From Zasmidium citrigriseum (Eukaryota > Ascomycota > Dothideomycetes > Mycosphaerellales > Mycosphaerellaceae), in contig NHNW01000063.1 in assembly GCA_002786025.1 (NCBI GenBank), positions 62,001 through 126,000 of the forward strand: a stretch of 64,000 bases of DNA. The letters run 5' to 3'. Made by a program: the position numbers and the translations under genes. Below the pieces are notes generated by a model. It had not been told where the DNA came from. It saw only the letters and a list, made by a program, of their open reading frames with translations, and did not search any database. This document shows positions 43,968 to 56,600 of the stretch, in pieces; position 1 is the stretch's first letter, and each line of letters starts with the position of its first letter.

Positions 43968-46310
43968 ATGTCGGAGGACAGCTCTTCCTCTAGCATCCCG
44001 CTGGAACCCATTCGCAAGCGAGCCACCTTCCCCCGATCTCTTACGGAGCTGGTTACGACCCAGCTGGTGCCTGGCAACATGGCTAAGAGTCAGGCGCTCC
44101 ACACCAATATGGGTGTGGACTATGTCATAGTCTTTCGGTTTGAGCCTTCAGGTATGAAATCCATCTCACTATGCATTGGCAATCAGCTCACTTGGAAACG
44201 TACAGAGAAAGCCAAAGCCGCTGCTAGCTTCGAAAAGCTATGCCAGAAACTCTCCTCCGTTGGCCTCGCCACCGAAGTCCGCAATGGCGAAGGAAACTCA
44301 GTCCTGGTCTTCGTCAAGGTCGCCAGCGATGAGCACATGTACGCCGAGATCTATCGCAACCGAGTGAAGGACTGGATCCATGGAGTTCGATCTTCAGAGC
44401 CTCCCAGAGACGTCCGAGCATCAATCGAGCAAGATCCTCTGACTGAAGCGGAGCGACTGCGAATCATCTACGGGCTCATCACCAACTACGAGAGCGAAGG
44501 AGGCGCTGGCATTCGGCCCAAGTCTAGCGAATGGGAGTACGTCGAGAGCGTCTTTGCGCTGCACGATCATACTTTCAACAAGCACTGGATTAAGGAATGG
44601 GCTACGAAGTATCGTGTCACCATTGACGACCTGGACGACATTCGCAATCGCTTTGGCGCCAAGGTTGCTTACTACTTTGCGTTCGAGAACACCTACTTCA
44701 CCTTCCTAATCCCACCTACCATTTTCGGCATCCTGGCCTATTTCGTACTCGGCTCTTTCAGCCCAGTCTATGCTGCAGCCCAGTGTCTCTGGTCAGTCAT
44801 CTTTGTCGAGTGGTGGAAGCACCAGGAGCGCGATCTGGCCCTACGTTGGAGTGTTAAAGGTGTTGGCAACATCGAGAGCAAGCGACACGACTTCGTCCCA
44901 ACGAAAGAGGTCGAAGATCCAGCGACTGGGGAGACGCAGCGCATCTTCCCATGGTCTGAGCGCCTGAAGCGCCAACTTCTGCAAATCCCATTCGCGCTCA
45001 TTGCAGCATTGGCGTTGGGAAGTCTTATCTGCCTCTGCTTTGCCATTGAGATCTTTATTGGAGAAGTCTACAATGGGCCTGGCAAGTCGGTGCTCGTCTT
45101 CACGCCCACTGTTATCCTCACCACATGCTTGCCTCTTATCACTGGAGCCATGTCGAGCCTCGCAAAACGCCTCAACGATTTTGAGAACTACGAGACCGAC
45201 TCGCAGTATGATCGCCAACACACGGGAAAGCTCTTCGTCCTCGATTTCATCACCTCTTACATGGGCATTATGCTCACAGCTTTCGTCTACGTTCCATTTG
45301 GAAGCGTCCTTGTGCCATACCTGGACGTCTTTGGCAAGGTACTCGCGAAGGATGAGAGTCAGCTGAACACTGCTGCGAAGAAGGGCTTCACCATCAATCC
45401 AGATCGCCTGCGCAAGCAAGTGATCTACTTTGCAGTGACGGCCTCCCTCGTTAACTTCGCCATGGAAGTGGTGGTTCCATACGCAAAGAGGCAAGGACTT
45501 CTCAAGTTCAAAGAAATGACCGCCAAGCGCACCGGCACTGGACTTCAACCTTCGGCGAACGCGGAAGATCCTCCAGACGAGAAGGAGTTTCTCGATCGTG
45601 TGCGCAGCGAAGCCGAACTCCCTGCGTACGATGTGTATACCGACCTTCGCGAGATGATCATCCAGTTCGGCTACCTCTCACTCTTCAGTGTGGTCTGGCC
45701 GCTTGTCCCAGCCGCCTACTTGGTGAACAACTGGTTCGAGCTCCGTGCGGATGCCGTCAAGATCTGTATCGAAATGCAGCGTCCCACTCCATGGAGAGCA
45801 GATAGCATCGGTCCTTGGCTGGATGCCTTGAGCTTCTTGACCTGGTTTGGAAGCATCACCATGGCAGCTCTGACCTACATGTTTTCGAATGACGGCATCG
45901 GTCCTGATGGAAGACCGCACGACATCAAGGCCTGGGGTCTGCTGTTGAGCATCTTCTTTAGCGAGCACCTGTACCTCTTCGTCCACCACATCGTGGCCAG
46001 TACTATCTCCAGAATCGACTCGCCAGGTCGTCAGAAGGAGCGCCGAGATCGCTATATGACGAGACAGAAGCTGGTCGAAGACAGTCTCAAGAATCTTCCT
46101 CAGACGCCACAGATCGATAACAGCGATGTACCTATCACGAGAGCGTCGCTGGAAGAGGACGCCAGACAGGGTAGTCTGAGGAGCTCGACACCGATTGAGC
46201 GGTTCTGGAGCAGACAAAAGGGTTGGAGGGAGAGCGCAAAGATGGGACAACTGTTTATCGATAAGGCGGTCGACGAGAAGGAGGCAGCAAAAGACAAGAA
46301 GGAACTCTGA
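43968..46310 (+). CDS. TMEM16/anoctamin family lipid scramblase
   Basis: 762 residues after removing a likely 54-bp intron (44152-44205, GTATGA..TACAG). The homologues nhTMEM16 and afTMEM16 are calcium-activated phospholipid scramblases; yeast Ist2 tethers ER to plasma membrane. The N domain has GVDYVIVFRFEPS joined to EKAKAAASFEKL and VGLATEVRNGEGNSVLVFVKV, matching the fungal scramblases. About ten membrane helices follow. Calcium-site residues visible: N and E in VNFAMEVVVPY, E in DLREMIIQFGY, and E and D in FELRADAVKI. The C terminus is helical and charged. The intron is a multiple of three and stop-free, so an unspliced form would still be in frame, adding 18 residues between two conserved segments. 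Confidence 0.9.
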   Translation: MSEDSSSSSIPLEPIRKRATFPRSLTELVTTQLVPGNMAKSQALHTNMGVDYVIVFRFEPSGMKSISLCIGNQLTWKRTEKAKAAASFEKLCQKLSSVGLATEVRNGEGNSVLVFVKVASDEHMYAEIYRNRVKDWIHGVRSSEPPRDVRASIEQDPLTEAERLRIIYGLITNYESEGGAGIRPKSSEWEYVESVFALHDHTFNKHWIKEWATKYRVTIDDLDDIRNRFGAKVAYYFAFENTYFTFLIPPTIFGILAYFVLGSFSPVYAAAQCLWSVIFVEWWKHQERDLALRWSVKGVGNIESKRHDFVPTKEVEDPATGETQRIFPWSERLKRQLLQIPFALIAALALGSLICLCFAIEIFIGEVYNGPGKSVLVFTPTVILTTCLPLITGAMSSLAKRLNDFENYETDSQYDRQHTGKLFVLDFITSYMGIMLTAFVYVPFGSVLVPYLDVFGKVLAKDESQLNTAAKKGFTINPDRLRKQVIYFAVTASLVNFAMEVVVPYAKRQGLLKFKEMTAKRTGTGLQPSANAEDPPDEKEFLDRVRSEAELPAYDVYTDLREMIIQFGYLSLFSVVWPLVPAAYLVNNWFELRADAVKICIEMQRPTPWRADSIGPWLDALSFLTWFGSITMAALTYMFSNDGIGPDGRPHDIKAWGLLLSIFFSEHLYLFVHHIVASTISRIDSPGRQKERRDRYMTRQKLVEDSLKNLPQTPQIDNSDVPITRASLEEDARQGSLRSSTPIERFWSRQKGWRESAKMGQLFIDKAVDEKEAAKDKKEL

Positions 46311-46903
46311 TCCTACAGGCACTGACTCACCAACAGAACACGAGACGCTACGATTCACCTGAGATGGAACAAAATTATCGGAATGCATTTTAGCGCGGCG
46401 CCTGGGAAAGCAACATACCTACAGCAAGCAGCAATGATGAAACATTTGTTCGAAGCCGCATATTCCTCGGTGTGGCGAAGTCTTTTTCTACTTCTGTTCT
46501 TTTTATCGAAGAGCTGAGAGCCAGACCATTCCTCCAAGCGCTGTGTCAGTCTGCACGGAGACGCTCCGCGGCGCTTCAGCTTTGCCACAGCCCCAAGAAG
46601 GAATGGCCACCAGGCACCGATCAGGCGGAATGTCTGCAGACCGATGTCGATCTTTGCATACTAACCACTTGTATAGTTGCTACGACTAAAATACTTCCCA
46701 ACATGGCCCGTCCCAGCCTTTTTGTGTTTGCTGTGCCGCAGACCGGTGAGTCGATGGGGAGGGGACCGGTGTACAAGTAGGACGTGTGTTGCTCTTTTGT
46801 TTGCTGGAACGCAATCTGTTTTTCTTGCTTTGATACTGAGGAACGAGATCATACACACGAACATCAAACGTTACTTTGAGAAAGGCTGCAACATCAAGCA
46901 AAG
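46311..46903. other. Intergenic region, no supported gene
   Basis: 593 bp between the scramblase and the MARVEL-like gene. No gene or element recognised. Confidence 0.35.
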
Positions 46904-47530
46904 ATGGAAAAATCCAAAATCGGCCTCTACATCACCCGTCTCCTCCAAGTACCCCCTCCCCTCCCTCCCTCCCTCCCCCACACAAACACTCTAACACCCC
47001 CTCCCAGATCATCACCGGCGCCGTGGTCCTGGGCGTAGGCGCCAGACTCGCCATCGACATCAACCACATCTCGCACGAAAAAGGCTGCTACCAAAACAAC
47101 GACCCGGACGACACGATCAAATGCTCTGATCTCGTGGGAAGGTACCCTTCGTCTACGGACTATGCGACTTTTACGGGAGCTTTTGGGTTACTCGATGCCA
47201 TTGTTGGGTTGGTTGGGGCGTTCATGAGTGCGGTGCCGTGGTTTGTGGTTGTGGGGGTTGATGGGTTGGCGTTTTTGTTTTATTTGGCTGGAGGGATTGT
47301 GAGTGTTGATATAGCGTCTTTGGGGATGTAGTGGCTTGCTGACTTGGGTGTTGTAGAACTCGGCAGTGCTGAGGGCGCATCGCCATTGGGATGACAATCA
47401 GGGGTATAATATCTGGACGAGGTTCGATACTGTTACGGCTTTTATGTTTATTGGCTTTTTGGTGACGGTTGTGTGTATGGCTCTCGTGCTTGTGGCGAGA
47501 AGGGCGAGGGGTGGACATTCGGCTGTGTAA
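46904..47530 (+). CDS. MARVEL-like four-helix membrane protein
   Basis: 169 residues from three exons: 46904-46948, 47008-47298 and 47357-47530, introns of 59 and 58 bp with clear GT/AG sites (second with TTGCTGAC branch). Four hydrophobic segments: LLQIITGAVVLGVGARLAI, TFTGAFGLLDAIVGLVGAFM, VPWFVVVGVDGLAFLFYLAGG and AFMFIGFLVTVVCMALVLVA. An extracellular loop with two cysteines follows the first helix (KGCYQNND..IKCSD). The order matches fungal MARVEL-type proteins (Nce102 relatives), which organise membrane domains; assignment to that family is moderate. The second intron contains an in-frame stop, so splicing is required. Confidence 0.8.
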
Positions 47531-48386
47531 AGGAGGTTGGTATGGTATCCAAGGGCCGATATGGTGGATTGATACGGGAATGTGTCGTCCACGTGGGACT
47601 GAATGGAGCATTTTATGTGTTGCCTGCGGAGGATATGATATGTAATGACTCTGGAGAGATGTAGACGATCTGACAAAGTAAAGATAAGATTTAATGCACT
47701 CATGCAATGTGAATCTCGCCATCAATCTCTGCTCGATCATTCAGAAAGATCGAATACGTATCGTCCTTCCAAGAATATTGCTCGACTTAGCCAGCCCGCC
47801 GAAAGTCCTGCTTCTTATGCGCTCGAATATGATCCAGGCTGAGCATGATATCGACCCGACCATCTTTCATTGCACTGCAAGCAGTCCCAATCGTCAACTG
47901 AAACGCCCAAATCTTCGGCCCGGCGGGGGCGGGGCTTACCGGGCCAAGCCTTCCTCAGAAACACTTCGTCGTCGTCTTGTCCCTTTGTTCATCACCATCT
48001 TGTGGGTACAATCGACTTGCTATCAAGCATCGAAGCTATGGCTACTGGCCGGGCTTCCATCTCGCCATTTGTGCCTTCCGCAGCTCGATAACTTGGGGAG
48101 GCTCGGACCCAGTCTTCGTGATGGACTCGCCTTGTCGCCACCGTCGCCTGACCACTTCGCGATTCAAGGACTCAAGTCTTCATATCTTATTACAAAGACA
48201 TCGCTCCACTCCGAGAGTACCAGACCGGGCATCGAGCATTGACTAGAAATGGCCAAACTTGAGTTGTGCCTTAGTCTTCACACTAGCTGGTGGCTGTGTA
48301 CGTAACCGCCTCCCTAGCATATATCTCGAAGTATTGCCCACAGGCAAGTGGCACAAGACGAAGTCACCTTCCAATCGACCTGAGAT
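47531..48386. other. Intergenic region, no supported gene
   Basis: 856 bp upstream of the third HET gene. A 182-codon frame (47694-48242) is open but shows no motif and includes low-quality codon use. Not annotated. Confidence 0.35.
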
Positions 48387-50374
48387 ATGACATCTTTTAC
48401 CTATCGGCCTTTCACGAGTCCTCTGGGGTTTCGATTGCTGAAGGCGGAGCCTGAGCAGAGCGGCCAATACCACTGTTCGCTGGAGGAACATATCTTGAGC
48501 GACGAAGAACTACCAAAAGACCCTCCACCAAAGTACACAGCTCTTTCATATACATGGGGCGACCACGCAGGCTGGACCGAGATAATATGCAATGGGGAGA
48601 AGATGAAAATCACCAGCAAGCTTTGCGAAGCACTTCGAGGCGTGGCACCGTCAAATCCGCACGAGTATCTTTGGGCGGATCAGATTTGCATCAATCAAGC
48701 AGACCTTGCGGAGAAGCAGCAGCAAGTGTCTCGAATGACCAAGATCTACGACAGTAAGGGCACTGGTGTGAGCAGTTTGTGCGACTTTCTCACGACTCTG
48801 CAGTGGCAATCACAGTCTTCGCATGGCTAGGACCACCACAAGACGACACTCGTCTCGGGATCGAATGGATCGAGCGAGTTGCGAGCTTGACAAAAGGCTT
48901 CGGAAACGACGTCTTCCGCGACTACGAGAACAGCGACGAGCGACAGAAAGTCGAGACCCGAGAGGATTTGACTTTGGAACAGTCCGAGGCTCTAGGAGTG
49001 AGCTTTGCAAACGATGCTGCATGGAAGGCGTTTTCAACATTCTATGACAGCCCGTGGTTTGAACGAATGTGGATTGTTCAGGAGCTCTTACCTGCTCGAG
49101 AGGCAATGCTCGTCCGCGGCCCTCACTGCGTCGATTGGCATTCAGTCAAAGCCGCCGCAGCTTGGTACATGTACAAGACTGGGTTGATCCGCGGGTCCTT
49201 TGACAAGACCCGTAAAGTCGATGGAATCAGACTGGCGTGTGACATGAATCTGGGATGGAACTTTCGACATGGCGCCGAGTTCACCTGGGCCATTATGAAC
49301 CAAAAGGTTCGTCCAAGATATCGATGGCTCTTAGCCCACCTTCTTGTCACCTTCTATGATCGTGCGGCCGCCGACCCTCGCGACAAGGTCTTCGCTCTGC
49401 TGGGAATCTCGGATGTTGCTTCAGGAGCTCAGACGAACGCTCTGCTGCGGCCTAATTACACGAAATCCGCACGCGACGTCTACCGAGACATGATCCGTGG
49501 ATACCTGCAGGCGCAATCTGGATTCGCTGGAAGTTTGAACATCCTTTGGACTGCATTACCGCATTCCGATGATCCTACGTGGCCATCGTGGGCCCCAGAT
49601 CTCCGCCGAGACGAAGTTCCAGGAGAGTATTCGAGAACTCTGCCCGCTCACGATCCAGCTGGGTGGCAGAACAAAGCGCTTTACCACGAATCACCAGACG
49701 AGGACTGCCTGGCTCTCGAGGGTCACATTCTGGGACATGTCATTTATCAATCAGAATGGGACTGTCCGTCGGATCTGCATCCCAACATTCGCTCCGTGTA
49801 TGACGGGGTTCTAAATCACTACAAAGAGCGATTTGGAACAACATACCTCCGAAGCCCGGCAGATAACGAAGAAGACGTTCACACAGCGTTTACTATGTCC
49901 CTCACTGGCGGTAAACTGTGGCCTGGCTTCGAAGAAGCGTCCACATCCCCTCAAACACTGTCCGACCACTACGTCGACATGATCGAGACCATCTACATGC
50001 CTGGAATCACGCAAGAAGAGCGAATGCTCCGTGAGGAAAAGCTGCAAACGTTCCATCAACTAGGCTTCTCTGAGACGGTACCTCATCCAAATGACTGGGA
50101 AGGCTGGACTCACAGGAAGTACTGCGGACGAAGACTATTCGTGACTGATACTGGATACATCGGTATCGGCAAGCGGGAGATGGCATTAGGTGATGCAGTG
50201 ACGGTCCTATGGGGTCTTGATCGGGCTTGTATTCTGCGACCTCTCAAGGATGACGACAAGGCCAGGGAGTATTCTTTCATCGGCGAGGCGTATTGTCGTC
50301 ATGCGGACGAGGCGATCAAGAGGTTGCCGAGAGAAGGGGATCATAACAAGGGTGAGATTGTTCATCTGCGATAG
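48387..50374 (+). CDS. HET-domain protein, third in the window
   Basis: 645 residues, exons 48387-48753 and 48804-50374, intron of 50 bp (GTAAGG..CTGCAG). HET motifs are YTALSYTWG (50-58), LWADQICINQ (95-104) and, after the splice, AITVFAWLGPPQDD. Downstream: WFERMWIVQELL and DPRDKVFALLGI, both typical of HET proteins, then the C-terminal RRLFVTDTGYIGIG segment frequent in this family. It lacks the 23-residue last exon of the tandem pair at 14-19 kb, so it belongs to another branch. It lies 1.3 kb from the RIP island. Confidence 0.9.
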
Positions 50375-50724
50375 ATGACAACGATATGCATGTCGCAATT
50401 CGACTACGAGAGCAGGCGGACGGCAAAGGCACTGGAGCACCAGATTCGGGGGACAGGGCATATTTATCTTCATTCACCAGGCCAGGATCCGGCAGCATAT
50501 TGCAAGTTGAGCCAAGAATCACATGGCTCCTGCGCGAATGAGATGCTGCTTGATGCCAACCCAGGTATTAGACCCTAAGCCAGGAACTTCTCCGTGGGCG
50601 TGGTGGCCGGAAAGGCTTTTACCACAATCCTTCGCCTCCACCTCCCGACCATCCAGAGCAAGACCGCTATATTGCCAAGATCTATAACCGTGTTTAGGTT
50701 CACGAGTCGAGATCTACTGCACTA

Positions 50725-50949
50725 CTAAAAGGTAGACAGCCAATCATAGAATTCCAATGCTGAACCGCGCGGGATGGATTGAAGGATTGCAGGACACCAT
50801 TGCGCGTCCTCAGGTTCCAAACTTACATATACGAGGTCGAGGTGTAGATCTTCTGCGACGTCGCAGACAAGTTGTTCAGACATATAGAGCCTTCTGAACG
50901 ACAACGCTGCACACTTGTTTTGTGGAAAGGCTGAACGAAGAAGTTTCAT
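50725..50949 (-). CDS. Possible small protein or gene remnant
   Basis: 74 codons from ATG 50949 (start MKLLRSAFPQNKC, end SALEFYDWLSTF). The reading has coding-like composition (contains AEDLHLDLVYVSLEPEDAQW) but no known domain and no splice signals. It ends 19 bp before the next gene's start on the other strand, so it would sit in that promoter. It may be a leftover of a lost gene. Confidence 0.25.
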   Translation of the reverse strand: MKLLRSAFPQNKCAALSFRRLYMSEQLVCDVAEDLHLDLVYVSLEPEDAQWCPAILQSIPRGSALEFYDWLSTF

Positions 50950-50967
50950 CACCTCAAGTACGACACA

Positions 50968-51593
50968 ATGTTTGGCCTTTCGCCTCGCCAATTAAGGGAG
51001 ACCAATATCTGGAAACTCGAAACGCTGCCTCTTTACTCGAAGCCTTTCAGGAAGGGTATCGCATGGACACTCGGGATTCTTGTTTTCTTTCACACGGGCG
51101 TCCTCGCTACGACGGCGGCGTTTGGAAATGAGAGCATTGAGGGCGAAGGGTAAGTCTACTTGTCTCTCTACAACTTACCTTCATGGCTGATACAACCAGC
51201 ATCGGCTTCGCGCACTGGACTATCGTCCCCCTCGTAAACTTCTTCATCTCCATCGTCGATGCCTTCCACCGCTACCAACGCACTCTGGGCCCCGTTCGAG
51301 CTGCCACCACCGCCGCCATCACGTTTGCACTCTGGGTCGTGTACATCTTCCTTGGGTTTTTGCCCGATTACGTCTATTTTATCTTCGCCTGCCTCGCCGC
51401 ACCAGGACTCGCCGCGAGCTTCATATATTTAGTTCTTGCTTCTCTTGCGCTCACACGACAAAGACAACACAGCAGGGCTGCATCGAAGACGGCTATTAGA
51501 GCTGGCGACGTTGAGCTGGACTCTCGCCCCGGGATGCCGGTAGCATCCACTCATTCTGGTTCTGGGTCAGACCGCTATCAGCAACGGGCATAG
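50968..51593 (+). CDS. Unknown small membrane protein
   Basis: 191 residues, exons 50968-51149 and 51200-51593, intron of 50 bp (GTAAGT..CCAG) completing a glycine codon. Four hydrophobic stretches: AWTLGILVFFHTGVLATTAA, HWTIVPLVNFFISIV, AAITFALWVVYIFLGFL, and YFIFACLAAPGLAASFIYLV. A short cytoplasmic tail is Ser/Arg-rich. MARVEL-like topology is possible but the sequence is not distinctive. It is the last intact gene before the RIP island, and its sequence shows no RIP, with CA and TG at normal frequency. Confidence 0.75.
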
Positions 51594-53423
51594 AGTTGTC
51601 TGCAGGGGTGTTGTGGAAGTGTCCACTTTTGTGGTGTCCATAGTGTACACACCGGCCGGGAGCTTGTCTTACTATGTACACACTAATTTGGTATTATCTG
51701 CACTGTTATTCGATGTCTTAAAGTGCCTAGCGTCCCGGCCTCACCGTACCTTGTATAACAACACCTCTAGTGCTAGCCTATTAATATGCTATTAATATAG
51801 GCGGTTTTACTACTCGTTATCGCTTTCTAGCGAAGATTTTATAGTAGTAGTAGGCTTAGTAAGGCGCCTAGGAAGGTGTAGGAGCGTAGGCATAAAAGGC
51901 AGCTATTTTGCTAGTAAATAGAGGTGTATTATCCTAATCTTTCCTAACTTAATTACTACTCTTAATACCTACCTCTTCTAATATCTAACGAAGCTAGACC
52001 TTCGACTATTACTACTACTACTACCGCCGCTAAGTAAGAGCCTATTATCTAGAGTAAGAAGCATAAGGGCGAGGATAACTACTAGAGTAAGGTAGTTTAT
52101 ACCTTCGTTAGTAGTATCTATCTACGAGTAACCTATAATTACTATAATAAGAGCTAGAAGTCTAATAATCGTAATAGGGTATTACGTTACCTTTATCGCT
52201 ATAAGAAACTACTAGCGGAGCTGTTTCTAAAGTATCGCTCGGAGTAGGTAGTTATTAATAAGGAGGCGGACGAAGGGGTAGACGATAAGGTAGAGGGCGA
52301 GGTCGAGGTTACGAAGTAGAGGCCTCTTATTAGCGGCTAGATAGATAATATTAGTACTACTAAGAATAATACTATTAATAGGTTAATAGCTAAGTAGATC
52401 TTTACTACTAGCCTACTACTCTACCTTATCGAGTATCTAGTCTTTAAGAAGTTTATATAGAGGATTAGGCTAGCCTTTATACTAGTCTCTCGGAGGATCC
52501 TTCGTTACTAGTTACTAGAGTAGTTATATACTAGCCTATAGGCCGAGATAGATACTAAGATTACTAGAGCGAGGCGGCTTACTATTATAACGGATACGTA
52601 GACTAATCGAGCTAGCCGCGGTATTACTAACTACCTCGTCGTTACGAGTCGAGCTACCTACTTTATAGGCTCTAATCTATTAGCGGCGGTTCGAAATAAT
52701 ATAGGGTATTATACGGAGAGTCTAAAGAAGTAGGTTAATCGTTAGCTAGATAAGATAGTAGTAGTAACGACGGATAATACTAGTATTATAAAGAAGGCGG
52801 CTACTTTAGTAAGTAAGTTTAATATCGCTAATACCTTAGGCTTACTAGCCCGTCGACGGTCCGTAAAGCTCGGCTTATCCTACGTTAAAATTTACTTATA
52901 TTTAATAGAGCTCTAAACTAATTAAGCTTTTATAGCTTAAATAATACTTCCCTAGCTTAATTATACTAGGCTACTACTCTTACTACCTTAAACTACTTAT
53001 AGACGAGATCTAGAAGCTAATACTAGTCTAGTAGATATATAACGCTATCTACGAAGTATCTCTATACTTTAAGAATACCTACCTACCCTTTAAAGTACTT
53101 AGAGAGCTAGCTATAAAGGCTAGTAGTAAGCTAAATCGATTTTAGAGTATAAGTAATACCCGCTAGTAAGTACAAATTTATATAGCGAAGGTAGTCTATA
53201 ATAACTAGTACTAGATTAACGAGCTTATTACGGATTATTAATACCGAATCCTTAGAGGCGCTAGTAGCGATTAGAAGAGCGCGTAGAATCGTATTATAAT
53301 CGTCGTAACGGCTCTAACCTTCTAGCTAGACTATAAGTAGTATATCGAGCTACTTAAGCTATTCTTAAAGGTAATAATCGCTCTTAAGGCTAATAAACCG
53401 CTACTCTTATATATATATAGTAA

Positions 53424-53602
53424 TATTACGATTTCGTCTAGTCGCTTTATAGATACCTAAGGTACTAAGTTACGTAATCTAGGTTACGTAACCGAGATTA
53501 CGTAACCTAGCCTATTTTCTTAAGCTTCGAGCTTTCGTCTTAACTTTCTTCCTTTCCTATACTTTCGTCGATTTAGATAGCTACTCGATCGATATCTTAA
53601 TA
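53424..53602 (+). repeat. 5' LTR of the Gypsy element
   Basis: 179 bp beginning TATTACGATT and ending TCTTAATA. The ends TA..TA are what RIP would make of the standard TG..CA. It contains a tandem of GTTACGTAA palindromic words. Confidence 0.93.
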
Positions 53603-56600
53603 GTATAAAAGTATTACTAATCTACTAGCGATAATATTATTAGTCTAATAAACTCCTTCTACGTCCTCTAATTTACTACTACCTTTATATTAATCCTTCT
53701 AGAAAACTCTATACTAATATTACCTCCTACTACTTATTAATATAGATAATAGTTACTATCTTTTAGAGGGACCTCTACCTCGTCTACTATTAGAATACCC
53801 GCTATTAGACTATCTAAACTAACTTCTATATATCGAGATACTATAAGAACCTCGTATCTCTAACTTAGAACGTAACTACCTACTACGTACTAAGCGAATC
53901 GCTAATAACTTTAATATCTTTAAAGACTACGTAGATAAGTAGAATCCTAATACCTCCGACGCTAAGGTTATTAAGAACTACTACGCGCGAATTATTCGAC
54001 TCTAAGAGCTAGTAGACGACCTAACCGAGGAGCGCGCTAACGCTAAGCTACGAGTCGATGACTTATAAAATAACCTAGATAATACCTAGTAGTAGGTAGA
54101 CTTATACTAGGCTACTAGTACTAGCCTAGACGATTAGTATAAGTAAGAGCGCGCCGAGAATACGAGGATTAGCGATAAGCTCTTAAGGGCGTATAACGCT
54201 TACGTAATACTATAACGCTAGAATAACGAGCTAGTCTAATAACTAGCTAATCTATAGGCTTAGTACGATTAACTACGTAATACGACTCGTAGGTTAAGTA
54301 ATAATAACGCTCGTCTTAATAACCTATCGATAGTAGTTACTATCGCTACTACTACGAATCCCCCTAGCTAAGCTAGCCTAACGCTCTTTAGTAGTATATA
54401 TACGGCCTAGAAGCGCCTAGCTATTAATAACTTAGCTATACTACTACTACCCCCTATACTAGCGTTTTAACTAAATAACTCTAACTAGGTAACGGCCCTT
54501 ATTAACGCCCTTAGTAGCTACGGTTCTAGCTCTAAATCTACGAAGGTACCTAACCCTAAGTACTTTAATAGTAATCGGAAGAAACTAGATAGTTTCTTAA
54601 CTAGCCTAGGCGTTAAGCTATAGCTTAATACCGACTACTACCTATCTAAGTAAGACTAGATAATATATACCTACTTACGTTTAGAAGTAGGCTCTCGCGC
54701 TAAGACTACTATATATCTATATATATAGTCTATACCTACTAGTAGCTAGTAGTACTTACTTACTAATATTACTAAATTTACCCGATATCTTAAGTAAGCC
54801 TTTAGAGACCTAGACGAAGAGAATATAGCCTACTATAGGATAAAGAACTTATAATAGCGTAACTATAAGTTCGCTTACTACCTCGTAGAGTTTAATCGCT
54901 AGAACTCTATCCTCTACTACGAAGGCTATACTCGTATTAACGCTCTTAAGGATAGCCTCTCGTACGAGCTTAAGACGACGCTAGCTAATATATATAACGA
55001 GCCTAATAATTTCGATAACCTCTACCTCCGTCTTACTAAGCTCGATAACTAACTAAGGGCCTAGCGTAATAAGTAGTATTAGCCTACTATCGCCGCTAGT
55101 CTAGCTAACCTACTAACTAGTAACCTACTAGCCTCTCGTAACGCTTAGGGTTAGTTTACTACTCTAGTACCTATTACTTTAGTACTATAAGCTACCGCTC
55201 TAGCGCCTACTATAACGATAATAATAACTACTACTACCCCTACTAGTAATCCGATAGACCTCTCCGCCTTCTAGTATAACTAGCTAGTAGGCTAATACTA
55301 TAGGCCTATCGATAATATAGAGCGTAAGCGCCGCCGAGCTAATAACCTCTACTTCTATTATACTAACCCTAGCTATCGATTTAGCGAGACTAGCTATCTA
55401 GCGTTCGTAAGATATACCGCTACTCGCGCCGCCGCCGCTTAATATACTACTACTAATATCTCCGCTATTAATACTACCTCCGCTCCGCTAATAACTCCCT
55501 CTTAATAGTAACTCTAGTAATAGTAGTAGTTAAAAAAGTAGCTCCTAATAATAGTCGCTACCTAGAGCCTATATATAGAGATAGAGATATAAACGAAGAA
55601 AAGCTACGAAAATCTAAAAATACTATAAATACTATATTAATAATACTAAGCCTATTATTATCGATATTATTATCTACGAAATAGAAGGTTATATATATTA
55701 GTATAACTATATTAGATACCCTACTATAAGACGACGCTAAGTACCTAGTACTAGCGTATACCGTTACTAGCTTAAACTTAGCTCTTAATAATAATAGATT
55801 ATATTAATTATAAGTTATACTCGACGATAGCTATACTAGCTCTTTATTTATAGACTCTTATTACGCGTAACTATATTATTTAACTCTATATCCCCTACCT
55901 ATACTATAGCGCCTTACCGCCTTCGATAGCTCTTTCGCCGCTAATATAATATATTATATAAAGGCCTTTATTAATATCGCTAGCTACTATAAGTACCGAG
56001 CTTTCTATATTACTAAGTTAGGCTAGTACCCTATAATCCTTAGTATACCCTAGCTCTAATAGTATAACCCTTAGATTAACTAGACTATATATACCTTACT
56101 ATTTAACTTCGACTATTACCGCTATAACTATAACTAATACTACGCTATCGTCCGCGCTATTAGACTCTTACGCGTCGATAAGTAAGCTTACGCGTATAAC
56201 GCGCCTTAACCGTTAATAACTAATAATAACGAAGGATTACTACTAGCCGTTAAGTAGTACCTTATTAACGACTTAGAGGCTAGTAGCCTACTATATAAAA
56301 TAAGACGATACTATAGATTACGTAATATAAACGAGCGCGCGATAGCGCCTATTTAGTTTCCGTTACTACGAGTAACTAACGAACCGCTACCTACTAATAA
56401 AACGACGTCGTTACTACTACTATAGCTACTAACGATATCTATTAGTTCTATTACCTTAGGCCTAGTTAGTACTAGTATCTTTAAGACGCTTACTAAGCGT
56501 AAGGATTACTAGTTCTTTACTACTACGCTAAGCAATATCGAGAAGGAAATAGCTCTAAAGAAATCGCTCGACCTCTTAGATAAGCTATCTTTATAATATT

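Noticed and set aside
47694..48242. 182-codon plus-strand frame upstream of the third HET gene
   Set aside because: No recognisable domain, no splice or start support; likely chance.
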